Part shown: positions 24,703-34,018 of the stretch, in pieces
Numbering within the stretch: the first letter of the stretch is position 1
Layout: each line of letters begins with the position of its first letter
DNA from: Nitrospira defluvii
GTDB taxonomy: Bacteria > Nitrospirota > Nitrospiria > Nitrospirales > Nitrospiraceae
Assembly (NCBI RefSeq): GCF_905220995.1
Contig: NZ_CAJNBJ010000008.1
Coordinates: 25,546 to 89,545 of the forward strand
Direction: 5' to 3'
DNA: 64,000 nt
Program-made: the position numbers and the translations under genes
The notes under the pieces: generated by a model
The model's input: the letters and a program-made list of their open reading frames with translations, nothing else
Told to the model about the DNA's origin: nothing
Database searches by the model: none

Positions 24703-26457
24703 GTGACTCAAGGGATCGTTCAGGATAAGGTGAGTGCGGCGCTGACCGGAGCGTTGCTCTCCGCCAAACAAAAAGGCCTTCTCAATTTTGAGTTATTGCC
24801 GCCGGTGCATTTGGAGGCCCCAAAGCGGCCAGAATGGGGAGATGTTTCCTGCACCGTTGCGATGTCTCTCTCTGCCCTGGAACGCAAACCGCCATTTGAA
24901 ATCGCGCAGATCATACTCGATCACATTGAGCAGCGAGATTCATTGTTCGTCCGGGCTGAAATTGCGCGGCCGGGATTTCTCAATCTGACGGTTCAGCCGG
25001 GGCTGTGGAAGGACGTGCTGCATCAGATCGAAGCGCAGGGTAGGCAGTATGGGCACAGTCAGCTGGGGCGAACGCGGCGGGTCTTGGTGGAATATGTCAG
25101 CGCCAATCCGACCGGCCCCTTGCACGTCGGCCATGGGCGAGGTGCCGCGGTGGGGCAGGCGCTGGTCGGCCTGCTGAGGGCGACCGGTCATGATGTGGTG
25201 AGTGAATACTACATCAATGACGCGGGACGACAGATGAAACTGCTCGGGGTGTCTGTCCTGGCACGCTACCGGGAATTGTGTGGGCAAACGGTTTCGTTTC
25301 CGGAGGATGGGTACCAAGGTGAGTATATTCGCGCAGTTGCAGAACGGGTGAAGGCCGAACGAGGGGCCGACCTCTTGTCGCTTCCCGTTGAGGACGCGGA
25401 ACGCCAAAGCAGGGAATTCGCCTATCGAGAGCTGCTGGCGCTGATTCGGCAGGACTTGGAACGATTTGGGATTAGCTTTGAGTCCTGGTTCAGTGAGGCC
25501 TCGTTATTGTCGTCCGGTGCAGTTGAACAGGTGCTTGCCGAGCTGAAGACCAGAGGGCTCCTATTCGATCAAGACGGCGCGCAATGGTTTCGCTCCTCGG
25601 CGTTTGGCGACGAAAAAGATCGTGTTGTTCGGAAGCAGGAAGGTGAGTATACGTATTTGGCTTCCGACATTGCGTATCATCGCGACAAGCTACGCCGAGG
25701 GTTTGATCTCCTTGTCGATGTGTGGGGGGCGGATCACCATGGCTACATTCCGCGCATGCAAGCGGTGGTGCAGGCCTATGGGCATCCGAAGGAACGGCTT
25801 CGTGTCGTCCTGGTGCAAATGGTCAATCTCTTGCGCGGCGGCCGTAAGGTGGAAATGTCCAAACGGGCCGGAGAATTCATCACTCTTCGGGAGGTTATGG
25901 ATGAAGTTGGGGCAGACGCAGCCAAGTTTTTTTTCCTCATGCGCGATTCCAGCACCCATTTGGATTTTGATCTGGAGCTGGCCAAGCAGCAGTCCCAGGA
26001 AAATCCAGTGTACTATGTCCAATATGCGCATGCGAGGATCGCGAGTCTGCTGCGCGTGGCCGCTTCGCGTGGCATTGAGTGTCCTCGTCCGAGTCAGTCG
26101 ACGCTGAGTCTGTTGGAAGATCCGGACGAACTTGCACTCATTCGAAAGTTATCCACTTTTCCAGTGGTGATGGAGGCCAGCGCCGTGGAGCTGGAACCGC
26201 ATCGTATGGCCTACTATCTTCGCGAGCTGGCTGGCATGGTGCATCCCTTTTATAACAAACATCGGATTCTTCCTCCGGCTCCCGACAGTGAGACATCTAC
26301 GGCAATCTTGCCGGACTCGGCGCCTCGTCCAAATCGGGGGACGGATTCGATCCCGCCTGGTGTGACCGGGGCTCGGCTGGCGCTGATGTGGGCGGTGCAG
26401 CAGGTGGTCCGAAATGGGTTGAACGTGCTGGGTGTGTCAGCCCCGGAGCAGATGTAG
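24703..26457 (+). CDS. argS: Arginyl-tRNA synthetase
   Basis: 584 residues, GTG start. The class I HIGH motif appears as HVGHGRG within SANPTGPLHVGHGRG, the KMSKS-like loop as MSKRAGEFITL, and the arginine-site segment as WGADHHGYI. The N-terminal Add-1 domain and the C-terminal anticodon-binding domain (QYAHARIASLLR) are present, and the length is normal. A Pro/Asp-rich stretch (residues ~525-550) is inserted before the C-terminal helix and looks like a linker. Essential cytoplasmic enzyme. Confidence 0.95.
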   Translation: MTQGIVQDKVSAALTGALLSAKQKGLLNFELLPPVHLEAPKRPEWGDVSCTVAMSLSALERKPPFEIAQIILDHIEQRDSLFVRAEIARPGFLNLTVQPGLWKDVLHQIEAQGRQYGHSQLGRTRRVLVEYVSANPTGPLHVGHGRGAAVGQALVGLLRATGHDVVSEYYINDAGRQMKLLGVSVLARYRELCGQTVSFPEDGYQGEYIRAVAERVKAERGADLLSLPVEDAERQSREFAYRELLALIRQDLERFGISFESWFSEASLLSSGAVEQVLAELKTRGLLFDQDGAQWFRSSAFGDEKDRVVRKQEGEYTYLASDIAYHRDKLRRGFDLLVDVWGADHHGYIPRMQAVVQAYGHPKERLRVVLVQMVNLLRGGRKVEMSKRAGEFITLREVMDEVGADAAKFFFLMRDSSTHLDFDLELAKQQSQENPVYYVQYAHARIASLLRVAASRGIECPRPSQSTLSLLEDPDELALIRKLSTFPVVMEASAVELEPHRMAYYLRELAGMVHPFYNKHRILPPAPDSETSTAILPDSAPRPNRGTDSIPPGVTGARLALMWAVQQVVRNGLNVLGVSAPEQM

Positions 26458-26470
26458 GACTGCCGATCAC

Positions 26471-27628
26471 ATGCTGTCGTTTCGAATTACCCATGAAGAG
26501 GCAGGCGGAAGGGCTCGGGTTGGGGTTCTCACCACGGCACGCAGTGAAGTCGCGACGCCTGCCTTCATGCCGGTGGGATCATTGGGGAACGTGCGAAGTG
26601 TGGATGGTGAGGAGCTGCTCAAGATGGGTTACGGGCTCATCTTGAACAATGCCTATCATCTCTACCTGCGTCCTGGGCACAAAATCGTCGAGGAACTGGG
26701 AGGCGTGCACCGCTTTACGGCCTGGCCAGGTTCGATCCTGACCGATAGCGGCGGTTTTCAAGTGTTTAGTTTGGCCAAGTTTTGCAAGGTGACGGATGAA
26801 GGCGTGATCTTTCAATCTCACATCGACGGGTCTTCCCGGTTTATCAGCCCGGAAACGTCGATTGAGATTCAGGAAGCGTTGGGGGCGGACATCATCATGG
26901 CGTTCGATCATGTTGTTGCCTTGCCCTCGTCGCTGGACCAAGTGCGTGACGCCTCCAAGCGGACTTCGCTCTGGGCGCGTCGCTGTGTGGCTGCAAAACG
27001 CCGGACCGATCAATCACTGTTCGGGATCGTTCAGGGCGGATTGGATCGATGTCTACGAGTGGGGTCGGCACGCGATTTAGTGTCGGTCGGGTTTGATGGG
27101 TATGCCGTCGGCGGCTTGTCGGTGGGGGAGGACAAGGCCGACATGTATGCCATGCTGGATGTGACGGTGCCGGAGCTGCCCACCCATAAACCACGGTACC
27201 TGATGGGCGTCGGGATGCCGGAGGATTTGGTGGAAGGGGTGGCGCGCGGGATTGATATGTTCGACTGTGTCGTTCCCTCGCGTCACGGCCGCACGGGCTG
27301 GCTTTTTACCTCCTTCGGGCGGGTCGTGATTAAGCAGGCCCGGTACGCCCGGGATGAGCAACCGATTGATCCGGCCTGCGGCTGCCCCGTCTGCACGCGA
27401 TACACACGGGCCTACCTCCATCATTTATTTGGAATCAAAGAAATGTTGGGGGCTCGTCTGAACACGATTCATAATTTGTGGTTTTTTGCGAAGCTGATGG
27501 AGGAGATCCGCAGCGCCGTGCGGGGTGGAACCTTTCAAGAATTTCGTCGCGAATTTCATCGGACTTATGTCGTGGACCGGCCTGGCGGTGAAAGTGGGTC
27601 GGATCTCCAGAATACGAACGTGTCTTAA
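26471..27628 (+). CDS. tgt: tRNA-guanine transglycosylase
   Basis: 385 residues from ATG 26471; an open frame upstream overlaps argS. It exchanges guanine 34 for preQ1 in tRNAs with a GUN anticodon. Seen: LTDSGGFQVFS with the active-site Asp, the nucleophile region FDCVVPSRHGRTG, and the zinc site CGCPVCTRYTRAYLHHL. It stands before yajC-secD-secF, the same order as in many bacteria. Confidence 0.95.
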   Translation: MLSFRITHEEAGGRARVGVLTTARSEVATPAFMPVGSLGNVRSVDGEELLKMGYGLILNNAYHLYLRPGHKIVEELGGVHRFTAWPGSILTDSGGFQVFSLAKFCKVTDEGVIFQSHIDGSSRFISPETSIEIQEALGADIIMAFDHVVALPSSLDQVRDASKRTSLWARRCVAAKRRTDQSLFGIVQGGLDRCLRVGSARDLVSVGFDGYAVGGLSVGEDKADMYAMLDVTVPELPTHKPRYLMGVGMPEDLVEGVARGIDMFDCVVPSRHGRTGWLFTSFGRVVIKQARYARDEQPIDPACGCPVCTRYTRAYLHHLFGIKEMLGARLNTIHNLWFFAKLMEEIRSAVRGGTFQEFRREFHRTYVVDRPGGESGSDLQNTNVS

Positions 27629-27651
27629 CGGCAGAGCAGGCGAGGCAGGGT

Positions 27652-27972
27652 ATGTGGGATTCTGTAGCTTGGGCGCAGGGGACATCGGGGAGTGCAGGCA
27701 CGGGTGGCGGCCTCTTGTCGCTGGTTCCATTCGTCCTCATTTTCGTCATTTTTTACTTCATGCTGATTCTGCCGCAGCAGAAACGTCGAAAGCAGGCGGA
27801 CGCGATGCTCGCCGCTCTGAAGAAAGGCGACAAGGTGGTCACGGCCTCGGGCATCTGGGGTACCATCACCAACATGGGGAAAGAGACCGTGACGCTGCAA
27901 ATCGCGGACACGACCAAAATCAAAATCCAAAAGGAACACATTGCTCGGTTGCGCGGTGACGAAGAGGATTGA
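27652..27972 (+). CDS. yajC: Preprotein translocase subunit YajC
   Basis: 106 residues with one membrane helix (FVLIFVIFYFMLILPQQKRRKQ) followed by the small soluble domain with KKGDKVVTASGIWGTITN. It is an accessory of SecDF in the inner membrane. Gene order tgt-yajC-secD-secF is classical. Confidence 0.93.
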   Translation: MWDSVAWAQGTSGSAGTGGGLLSLVPFVLIFVIFYFMLILPQQKRRKQADAMLAALKKGDKVVTASGIWGTITNMGKETVTLQIADTTKIKIQKEHIARLRGDEED

Positions 27973-28007
27973 CACATGCGAATGAGACGGGAAGGATTGG
28001 CGGACGT

Positions 28008-29657
28008 ATGAAAAAAGTCGGTGGACGGTTGTTGGCTTTGGTGACGCTGGTGGTCGTGTCGATCATCTTTTTCTTGCCCTCCTACCAACCGCTGTACAAG
28101 GAATTGCCGCGGTGGATTCGTGAAGTGCTGCCGGACAAGGGCATTACCCTGGGGTTGGACCTGCAAGGCGGCATTCACCTCGTGCTCGAAGTGGAAGAGG
28201 ATCGGGCGGTTGAAATTGCCGTGGAACGGACGGCCGCGGGGCTTCAGGATCTGCTCGTGGAGAAGAAGATTCCTGCAGAATCGGTGAAGCGGACCGGTTC
28301 GTCGCAGATCACGATCGGGTTTCAAAATGCCGAATTGAAGGCCCAAGTACAGAAACTGTTGGACGACTTCCCGACGTATGTGGAAGTTGAGTCGGCCGGT
28401 TCGACCAATACGGTGGTGTGGGGCTTGCGTGAGGCGGAGATCAAGCGGATCAAGGATTCCGCGATCAATCAGGCGTTGGAAACGATCCGTAATCGCATCG
28501 ACCAGTTCGGTGTGGCGGAACCCTTGATTCAACGGCAGGGGTTGAAGCAGGTCGTCGTGCAGCTACCTGGAATCAAGGATGCCAAGTTGGCCAAGGATCT
28601 GATCAAGCAAACCGCATTGCTCGAATTCAAGCTGTTGGATGACGACAATCAGCTCAAATTGGATCTGCCGGGCCGCGTACAGAAAGGGAAGGAGCGAGAA
28701 GAGGCGTTTCTGAAGCAAGTAGAGGGTAAGGTTCCGGAAGGCGATCAGATCCTCTTTGAGCGAATCGTTGAAAAAGAGAGCGGGCAAGAATGGCTGGCTC
28801 CCTATCTGGTGAAGAAACGGGTCATGCTGGCCGGCGACGTGTTGAGCGATGCGCGGGTTTCGATCGGACAGTTCAATGAGCCCTATGTGTCCGTGACCTT
28901 TGATGCGAAAGGCGCCCGGGAGTTCGATCGGATCACGGGCGAGAACGTCAAGAAGCGCATGGCGATCGTGCTCGACAATACCATCTACTCGGCGCCGGTC
29001 ATTCAGGAGCGTATCAGCGGCGGTCGAGCCCAGATTACCGGAACCTTTTCGATGGAGGAGGCGAACAATCTGTCGATCGTGCTCCGGGCCGGTGCGTTGC
29101 CTGCGCCGCTGAAGATCATTCAGGATCTCACCGTCGGCCCTTCTCTGGGGCAGGATTCAATCGAAAAGGGCATCAAGGCAACGCTCTTCGCGGGCCTCCT
29201 TGTGATCGTCTTCATGGCCCTCTATTACCGGTTGTCGGGGGTGATTGCGAATTTCGCGCTGGTGCTGAACCTCATCTGTCTCATCGGGTCCTTGGCGGCG
29301 CTGAATGCGACGCTGACCTTGCCTGGTATCGCCGGCATCATTCTGACGATCGGCATGGGCGTCGATTCCAACGTGCTGATTTTTGAACGTATTCGTGAGG
29401 AGCTTCGGCAAGGAAAGGCGGTTCGGGTCGCGATTGATGCGGGGTATGACAAGGCCTTGTTGACGATTGTCGATTCCCACGTGACCACGTTGATCACCGG
29501 CTTTGCGCTGTTTCTTTTCGGTACCGGGCCGATTAAGGGCTTCGCTGTGACCTTGTGCCTCGGCATCGCGATCAATCTCTTTACGGCGTTGGTCGGGACG
29601 AAGGTGATTTTCGATCTGTTTAATCAGCGCAAGAAAATTGAGCAGCTCAGTATCTAG
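28008..29657 (+). CDS. secD: Protein translocase subunit SecD
   Basis: 549 residues from ATG 28008 (GGAAGGA upstream; an in-frame TTG at 27969 overlaps yajC). First helix, then LGLDLQGGIHLVLEV, the P1 domain with DQFGVAEPLIQRQG, and a C-terminal six-helix RND-type membrane domain with GMGVDSNVLIFERIREELR. It drives late steps of Sec export with the proton-motive force, together with SecF. Confidence 0.95.
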   Translation: MKKVGGRLLALVTLVVVSIIFFLPSYQPLYKELPRWIREVLPDKGITLGLDLQGGIHLVLEVEEDRAVEIAVERTAAGLQDLLVEKKIPAESVKRTGSSQITIGFQNAELKAQVQKLLDDFPTYVEVESAGSTNTVVWGLREAEIKRIKDSAINQALETIRNRIDQFGVAEPLIQRQGLKQVVVQLPGIKDAKLAKDLIKQTALLEFKLLDDDNQLKLDLPGRVQKGKEREEAFLKQVEGKVPEGDQILFERIVEKESGQEWLAPYLVKKRVMLAGDVLSDARVSIGQFNEPYVSVTFDAKGAREFDRITGENVKKRMAIVLDNTIYSAPVIQERISGGRAQITGTFSMEEANNLSIVLRAGALPAPLKIIQDLTVGPSLGQDSIEKGIKATLFAGLLVIVFMALYYRLSGVIANFALVLNLICLIGSLAALNATLTLPGIAGIILTIGMGVDSNVLIFERIREELRQGKAVRVAIDAGYDKALLTIVDSHVTTLITGFALFLFGTGPIKGFAVTLCLGIAINLFTALVGTKVIFDLFNQRKKIEQLSI

Positions 29658-29847
29658 TGGGACCATGGTGCTCCGATTCCGGATGGTCGCCGGGACACTG
29701 CTCTGGTGGATAGGTATAGCAATCGCAGTCACAGAATGTTCGACATGTCCGTCCAACGAGACATATCTTGTGGATGCCGGCAGCCTCTGGGAGGGACAGA
29801 GATCGCGCTGGATAACATGGTCGGCATTCTGCTAGGAGGGAGTCGGC

Positions 29848-30765
29848 ATGTTCGAGGTTTTGGGAAAGACGAATATCGATTTTATGGGGAAGCGTACCAT
29901 CTCGTTTGCCATCTCCGGCATCCTCGCCTTTCTGGGGCTCATCGCAGTGCTTCAAATTGGGCGTGGAGCGGCAAATCTGGGAATCGATTTTGCGGGTGGG
30001 ACGGCGGTCCAGCTCAAGTTCGATCAATCGATCAGGATCGATGAAGCGCGACGCGCACTGGAACACAACGGGTTGGGCTCTGCCGAATTGCAGGAATTCA
30101 CGCAGGACAACAAGTTGCTCATTCGCGTGAAAGCGTCGACGACCATCGAGGAGAAGGTCGCGGAGCGGGTCATGGCCGTGTTCAGCAAGGAGTTTCCCGG
30201 AAACAAGTTCGTCGTGGATTCCAGCATGGAGATCGGTCCGACGATCGGGAAAAAGCTGCAAGAAGATGCCATGATTGCGGTGTTGATCTCCTTCGTCGGA
30301 ATCGTGTTGTACATCGCGGTCAGGTTCGAGCTGCGATTCGGGGTGGCGGCCGCCTTGGCGACGTTTCACGATGTGCTGGCGGTGTTGGGCGTGTTCTACG
30401 TGTTGGATAAAGAGATTACGTTGTTGGTTGTCACGGCGTTGCTGACGTTGGCGGGGTACTCGTTGACGGATACCGTTGTCGTATTTGACCGGATCCGCGA
30501 GAATCTTCGCGCCCGTCGCCGCGAGGACGAGGCAACGATCATCAATGCGGCCATTAATCAGGTCCTGAGTCGAACCATCGTGACCAGTCTCACCGTCGTG
30601 ATCGTGCTCATTCCACTGGTCTTGGCGGGGGCTGAAGTGTTGCATGATTTTTCGTTGGCCCTGCTCGGAGGCGTCATATTCGGCACCTATTCCTCCGTCT
30701 TCGTAGCAAGCCCGTTGCTGCTGCTCTGGCCCGGTAGCGCCGGGAGCCTCCTGAAGCGTCGCTAG
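29848..30765 (+). CDS. secF: Protein translocase subunit SecF
   Basis: 305 residues with an AGGAGGG ribosome site. Signature segments are FDFMGKR-like KTNIDFMGKRTISF, LGIDFAGGTAVQLKF and GYSLTDTVVVFDRIRENLR, with six membrane helices. The 190 bases between secD and secF are unusually long for this gene pair; they contain only a weak open frame that I do not accept as a gene. Confidence 0.95.
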   Translation: MFEVLGKTNIDFMGKRTISFAISGILAFLGLIAVLQIGRGAANLGIDFAGGTAVQLKFDQSIRIDEARRALEHNGLGSAELQEFTQDNKLLIRVKASTTIEEKVAERVMAVFSKEFPGNKFVVDSSMEIGPTIGKKLQEDAMIAVLISFVGIVLYIAVRFELRFGVAAALATFHDVLAVLGVFYVLDKEITLLVVTALLTLAGYSLTDTVVVFDRIRENLRARRREDEATIINAAINQVLSRTIVTSLTVVIVLIPLVLAGAEVLHDFSLALLGGVIFGTYSSVFVASPLLLLWPGSAGSLLKRR

Positions 30766-30767
30766 GT

Positions 30768-30787
30768 CCCGGCTCTTTTGAGCCGGG
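30768..30787 (+). terminator. Hairpin after secF
   Basis: CCCGGCTC / GAGCCGGG with a TTTT loop, right after the secF stop. There is no T-run, so termination may be partial. Confidence 0.5.
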
Positions 30788-30841
30788 CCTGGGGTCCTGC
30801 CTCCTGTTGTGTGAGGGCCGTTAGCCGGAGTCGCCGCACGC

Positions 30842-33800
30842 ATGCTCCTCTGGAGCCGGTCACACAGTCTCCAGCGAAAGATCATCACCGCCATCGTGAT
30901 GGTCGGTCTCCTGCCGTTAGGCCTGTCTCTCGTCCTGACCTACATCGAAGAACGCCGGGCGTTGCGTGAAACCATCGGCGCCAACTTCAAGGAAGTGGCG
31001 GTCGAGGCCGCCCGGCGGATCGAGATGCAAGTCACGCGCGGCATTAATGAAGCGCAACAACTCGCTGCCACGCCATTCCTCCGTACCTCTGTGAGCGAAT
31101 CTAATCGCACCTATGCCGACAAGGACGAAAAAACCGTCCAGTCCATGATCAAGGCCTGGCAGCAGCGGTGGCGTCAGCGGGATAAGCAAAGCGAGTTTCC
31201 GCTGTTCATCAACCGCATTGTGACCAACTATCTGATTCGGTGGCATGACATCCGCAAATCCGATTACGTCGGCATTTTTGTGACGGACAATCGAGGTGCG
31301 TTGGTCGTCAGTTCTATACCCCAAGTCGAGTACTACCACGGGAAAACGGCTTGGTGGCAGGCCGTCATGAAGCGGAGTACGGGGAAGGTGTTCGTCAGCG
31401 ACATCTTTTTCGATCCGGCCTTCGGAACCCATGTGGTCAACGTGTCCGCTCCGATCATCGATGATGAGCAGCATACGACGATCGGCGCCGTCACGATTCT
31501 CTTGCGTCGGGAGACACTGTTCCATTCCGTGTCCGAGGCCACGGTGGGGAAGACGGGGCATGCCATGTTGTTGAGCTCGGACGGGGTTCCGCTCGTGTGT
31601 CCGATCCTGTCGCCCGAAGAGCATGTGGTGAAACCGGAATTGGTGAGCGCGATCAACGGACATGCGGCCGGATGGACGACGGTGGCGAATGATTCGCATG
31701 GCGGGGAGAATTCTATCGTGGGATTCGCGCCGGTTCGCCTCGGCGGGGATTTGACGCCGGAGAGTCTGGGCGGCAAAGGCTGGGTGACCTTCGTCCGCCA
31801 GGACCCGGCCGAATCCTATGCCCCGCTCGAACGGCTCGTCGTGCAGGTGACGGTGTATGGGCTTGGCGTTTTTGCGGTGCTGTTGCTCACAGGCTTGACC
31901 GCTGCGCGAAGAATCGCCCGCCCGATCGGCCTGTTGCATGAGGGTGTCCAACGAATCGGGAGCGGGCGATTGGATCAGCAGTTGGAACTGAAGACCGGCG
32001 ACGAAATCGAACAGCTTGCTGAGGCGTTCAATAAGATGGCGCACAATCTGCGTGTGTCGTTCGAGCAGATCGAACAGCGTATGGAAGACGTGCGTCGCCT
32101 CGAGGCACGCTACCGTGACTTGATCGAGCATTCGCCCGAGATGATCTATCAGCTGAACAAGGCCGGCCGGTTCGTGCATGTCAATCAAACCGGGCTGGAC
32201 AAACTCGGGTATACGCTGGAGGAAATGCTCCAGATGCGTCTGTGGGATCTCGTGCCCAAAGGTCGTGAGACGGAGGTGTTGGCTTATCTCGAGCGGTTGG
32301 TCTCACAGGGGCGTAGTACGATTGAGACCGTGTTTGTGGCGGCCGACGGCCGTCCGATCGATGTCGAGATCCATGCGACCGCGTTGTTCGAGAGCGGCGG
32401 AGGGCTCGTTCATTCCCGGGCGTTTGTGCGCGACGTGACGGAACGACGCCTGCTGGAGGAGCAGGTGCATCGGTATACGACGCGGCTCGAACAGGCGGTC
32501 AATGAGCGGACCCAGCAGTTGGTGGCGTCACAGGAGCGGTATAAAGCGCTGTTCGATTTGGTGGCAGACTCCGTCTTTATGGTGGGAGATGATGGCGTCA
32601 TCGTAGCCGTCAATAAGCGTGAAGAGCAGGCGTTGGGCTATTCCGAGCAACAGGTGGTGGGGCGTAGCGTGTTGGATGTGGTGCTCCCTCGTTATCATGA
32701 TGATATGCGGGCGCTGCTCGCGAAGATTCATGCCGGCGAGCGCCAGGTGCCGACGCAGGAAGTCACCGTGCGGGATGCCGCCGGCAAGGAGACGCCGGTC
32801 GAAATGGACCTGATTCTGGTTCGGGGCAGCGACCACACCTGGGTGATGGTCCAGCTGCGTGACATCACCGACCGCAAACGTCTTGAACGGCAAATGCACA
32901 CCTACCAGCAGGAGCTGGAAGCCAAGGTCAGTGAGCGTACGCGAGAGATTGAAGAGACCAAGCAGTACCTAGAAAACCTGCTCGAGAATGCCAATGATGT
33001 GATCTACACTCTTGATAGCGAGCAGTGTTTCACCTATGTGAACAGCAAGATCCTCTCATGGGGATATGCGAAAGAGGATCTTCTCGGGCGGCCCTATCTG
33101 GCATTGCTCTCGAAGCGGCATCGCGGGCGCCGTCTGAAGTCGACATTGGATATCGGCGTCAAGCAGGTCTACGAGGTGGAGGTGTTGACCAAATCGGGCG
33201 AGCCTCGCTCAGTGATGGTCAGTGTGTCGCCGCTCCACGGCGTGGAGGGGGAGATCTTGGGCGTGCTGGGGATCGCCCGTGACATGACGGAGACGAAGAA
33301 GCTGGAGCAGCAGATCAGGAACTCTGAGAAACTAGCCTCGGTCGGAAAGCTGGCTGCGGGGGTGGCGCATGAGATTAACAATCCCTTGGGTGGTATCCTG
33401 AATTGCCTCTACAACATGCGCAAGGGGACGCTCTCTCCGGTGCGCCAGGAAGAGTACCTGGCGTCGATGGAGGATGGGTTGCGCCGGGTTCAGCGGATTG
33501 TGCGCCAGCTCCTGGACTTTTCTCAGCAGCACAATCCGGAGCTGGCCCTGGCCGACATCAATCAGGTCGTCAATCGCGTGTTGTTGCTGACGGACCATCT
33601 GTTCGTGCCCCATCGCGTGCATCTTGTAACGGATTTAGCCCCCGATATGCCAGAGATCATGATTGACCGGCATATGATGGAGCAGGTGTTGATGAATCTC
33701 GTGCTGAATGCGATTCAGGCCATGCGTAACGGCGGAGTACTGACGATCAGCACGATCGTGGAGGAAGCCCACTGTCTGGTTCGCGTTCGGGATTCCGGGT

Positions 33801-34018
33801 GCGGCATTTCTTCGTCCGTCTTGCCGCGGATCTTCGACCCCTTCTTTACCACGAAGAACGAGGGCGAGGGGACCGGGCTCGGGCTTTCCGTCAGTTTGGG
33901 CATCGTGGAGCGCCACGGGGGCCGGATTATGGTTGAGAGCGAAGTCGGGAAGGGGACCACGTTTACGGTCTCAATTCCGCTGTCAACCGAACGTTATGCC
34001 ATTGGGAGGTTCTCGTGA
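30842..34018 (+). CDS. Membrane sensor histidine kinase with Cache, HAMP and three PAS domains
   Basis: 1058 residues. Order: membrane helix (~15-33), a long periplasmic dCache-like sensor (~35-330), a second helix (~335-355), HAMP (~357-410), three PAS domains (about 420-540, 565-690, 705-820) joined by coiled-coil linkers, HisKA with H843 in AGVAHEINNPLGGIL, and HATPase with NLVLNAIQA, DSGCGIS and the GEGTGLGLS loop. It overlaps the regulator gene by 4 bases, so the pair is a two-component system. The ligand is unknown. The NtrB-like kinase core fits the NtrC-like partner. Confidence 0.9.
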   Translation: MLLWSRSHSLQRKIITAIVMVGLLPLGLSLVLTYIEERRALRETIGANFKEVAVEAARRIEMQVTRGINEAQQLAATPFLRTSVSESNRTYADKDEKTVQSMIKAWQQRWRQRDKQSEFPLFINRIVTNYLIRWHDIRKSDYVGIFVTDNRGALVVSSIPQVEYYHGKTAWWQAVMKRSTGKVFVSDIFFDPAFGTHVVNVSAPIIDDEQHTTIGAVTILLRRETLFHSVSEATVGKTGHAMLLSSDGVPLVCPILSPEEHVVKPELVSAINGHAAGWTTVANDSHGGENSIVGFAPVRLGGDLTPESLGGKGWVTFVRQDPAESYAPLERLVVQVTVYGLGVFAVLLLTGLTAARRIARPIGLLHEGVQRIGSGRLDQQLELKTGDEIEQLAEAFNKMAHNLRVSFEQIEQRMEDVRRLEARYRDLIEHSPEMIYQLNKAGRFVHVNQTGLDKLGYTLEEMLQMRLWDLVPKGRETEVLAYLERLVSQGRSTIETVFVAADGRPIDVEIHATALFESGGGLVHSRAFVRDVTERRLLEEQVHRYTTRLEQAVNERTQQLVASQERYKALFDLVADSVFMVGDDGVIVAVNKREEQALGYSEQQVVGRSVLDVVLPRYHDDMRALLAKIHAGERQVPTQEVTVRDAAGKETPVEMDLILVRGSDHTWVMVQLRDITDRKRLERQMHTYQQELEAKVSERTREIEETKQYLENLLENANDVIYTLDSEQCFTYVNSKILSWGYAKEDLLGRPYLALLSKRHRGRRLKSTLDIGVKQVYEVEVLTKSGEPRSVMVSVSPLHGVEGEILGVLGIARDMTETKKLEQQIRNSEKLASVGKLAAGVAHEINNPLGGILNCLYNMRKGTLSPVRQEEYLASMEDGLRRVQRIVRQLLDFSQQHNPELALADINQVVNRVLLLTDHLFVPHRVHLVTDLAPDMPEIMIDRHMMEQVLMNLVLNAIQAMRNGGVLTISTIVEEAHCLVRVRDSGCGISSSVLPRIFDPFFTTKNEGEGTGLGLSVSLGIVERHGGRIMVESEVGKGTTFTVSIPLSTERYAIGRFS

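Noticed and set aside
29638..29835. A small open frame between secD and secF
   Set aside because: It has no ribosome site, unusual composition and no family resemblance; probably chance.
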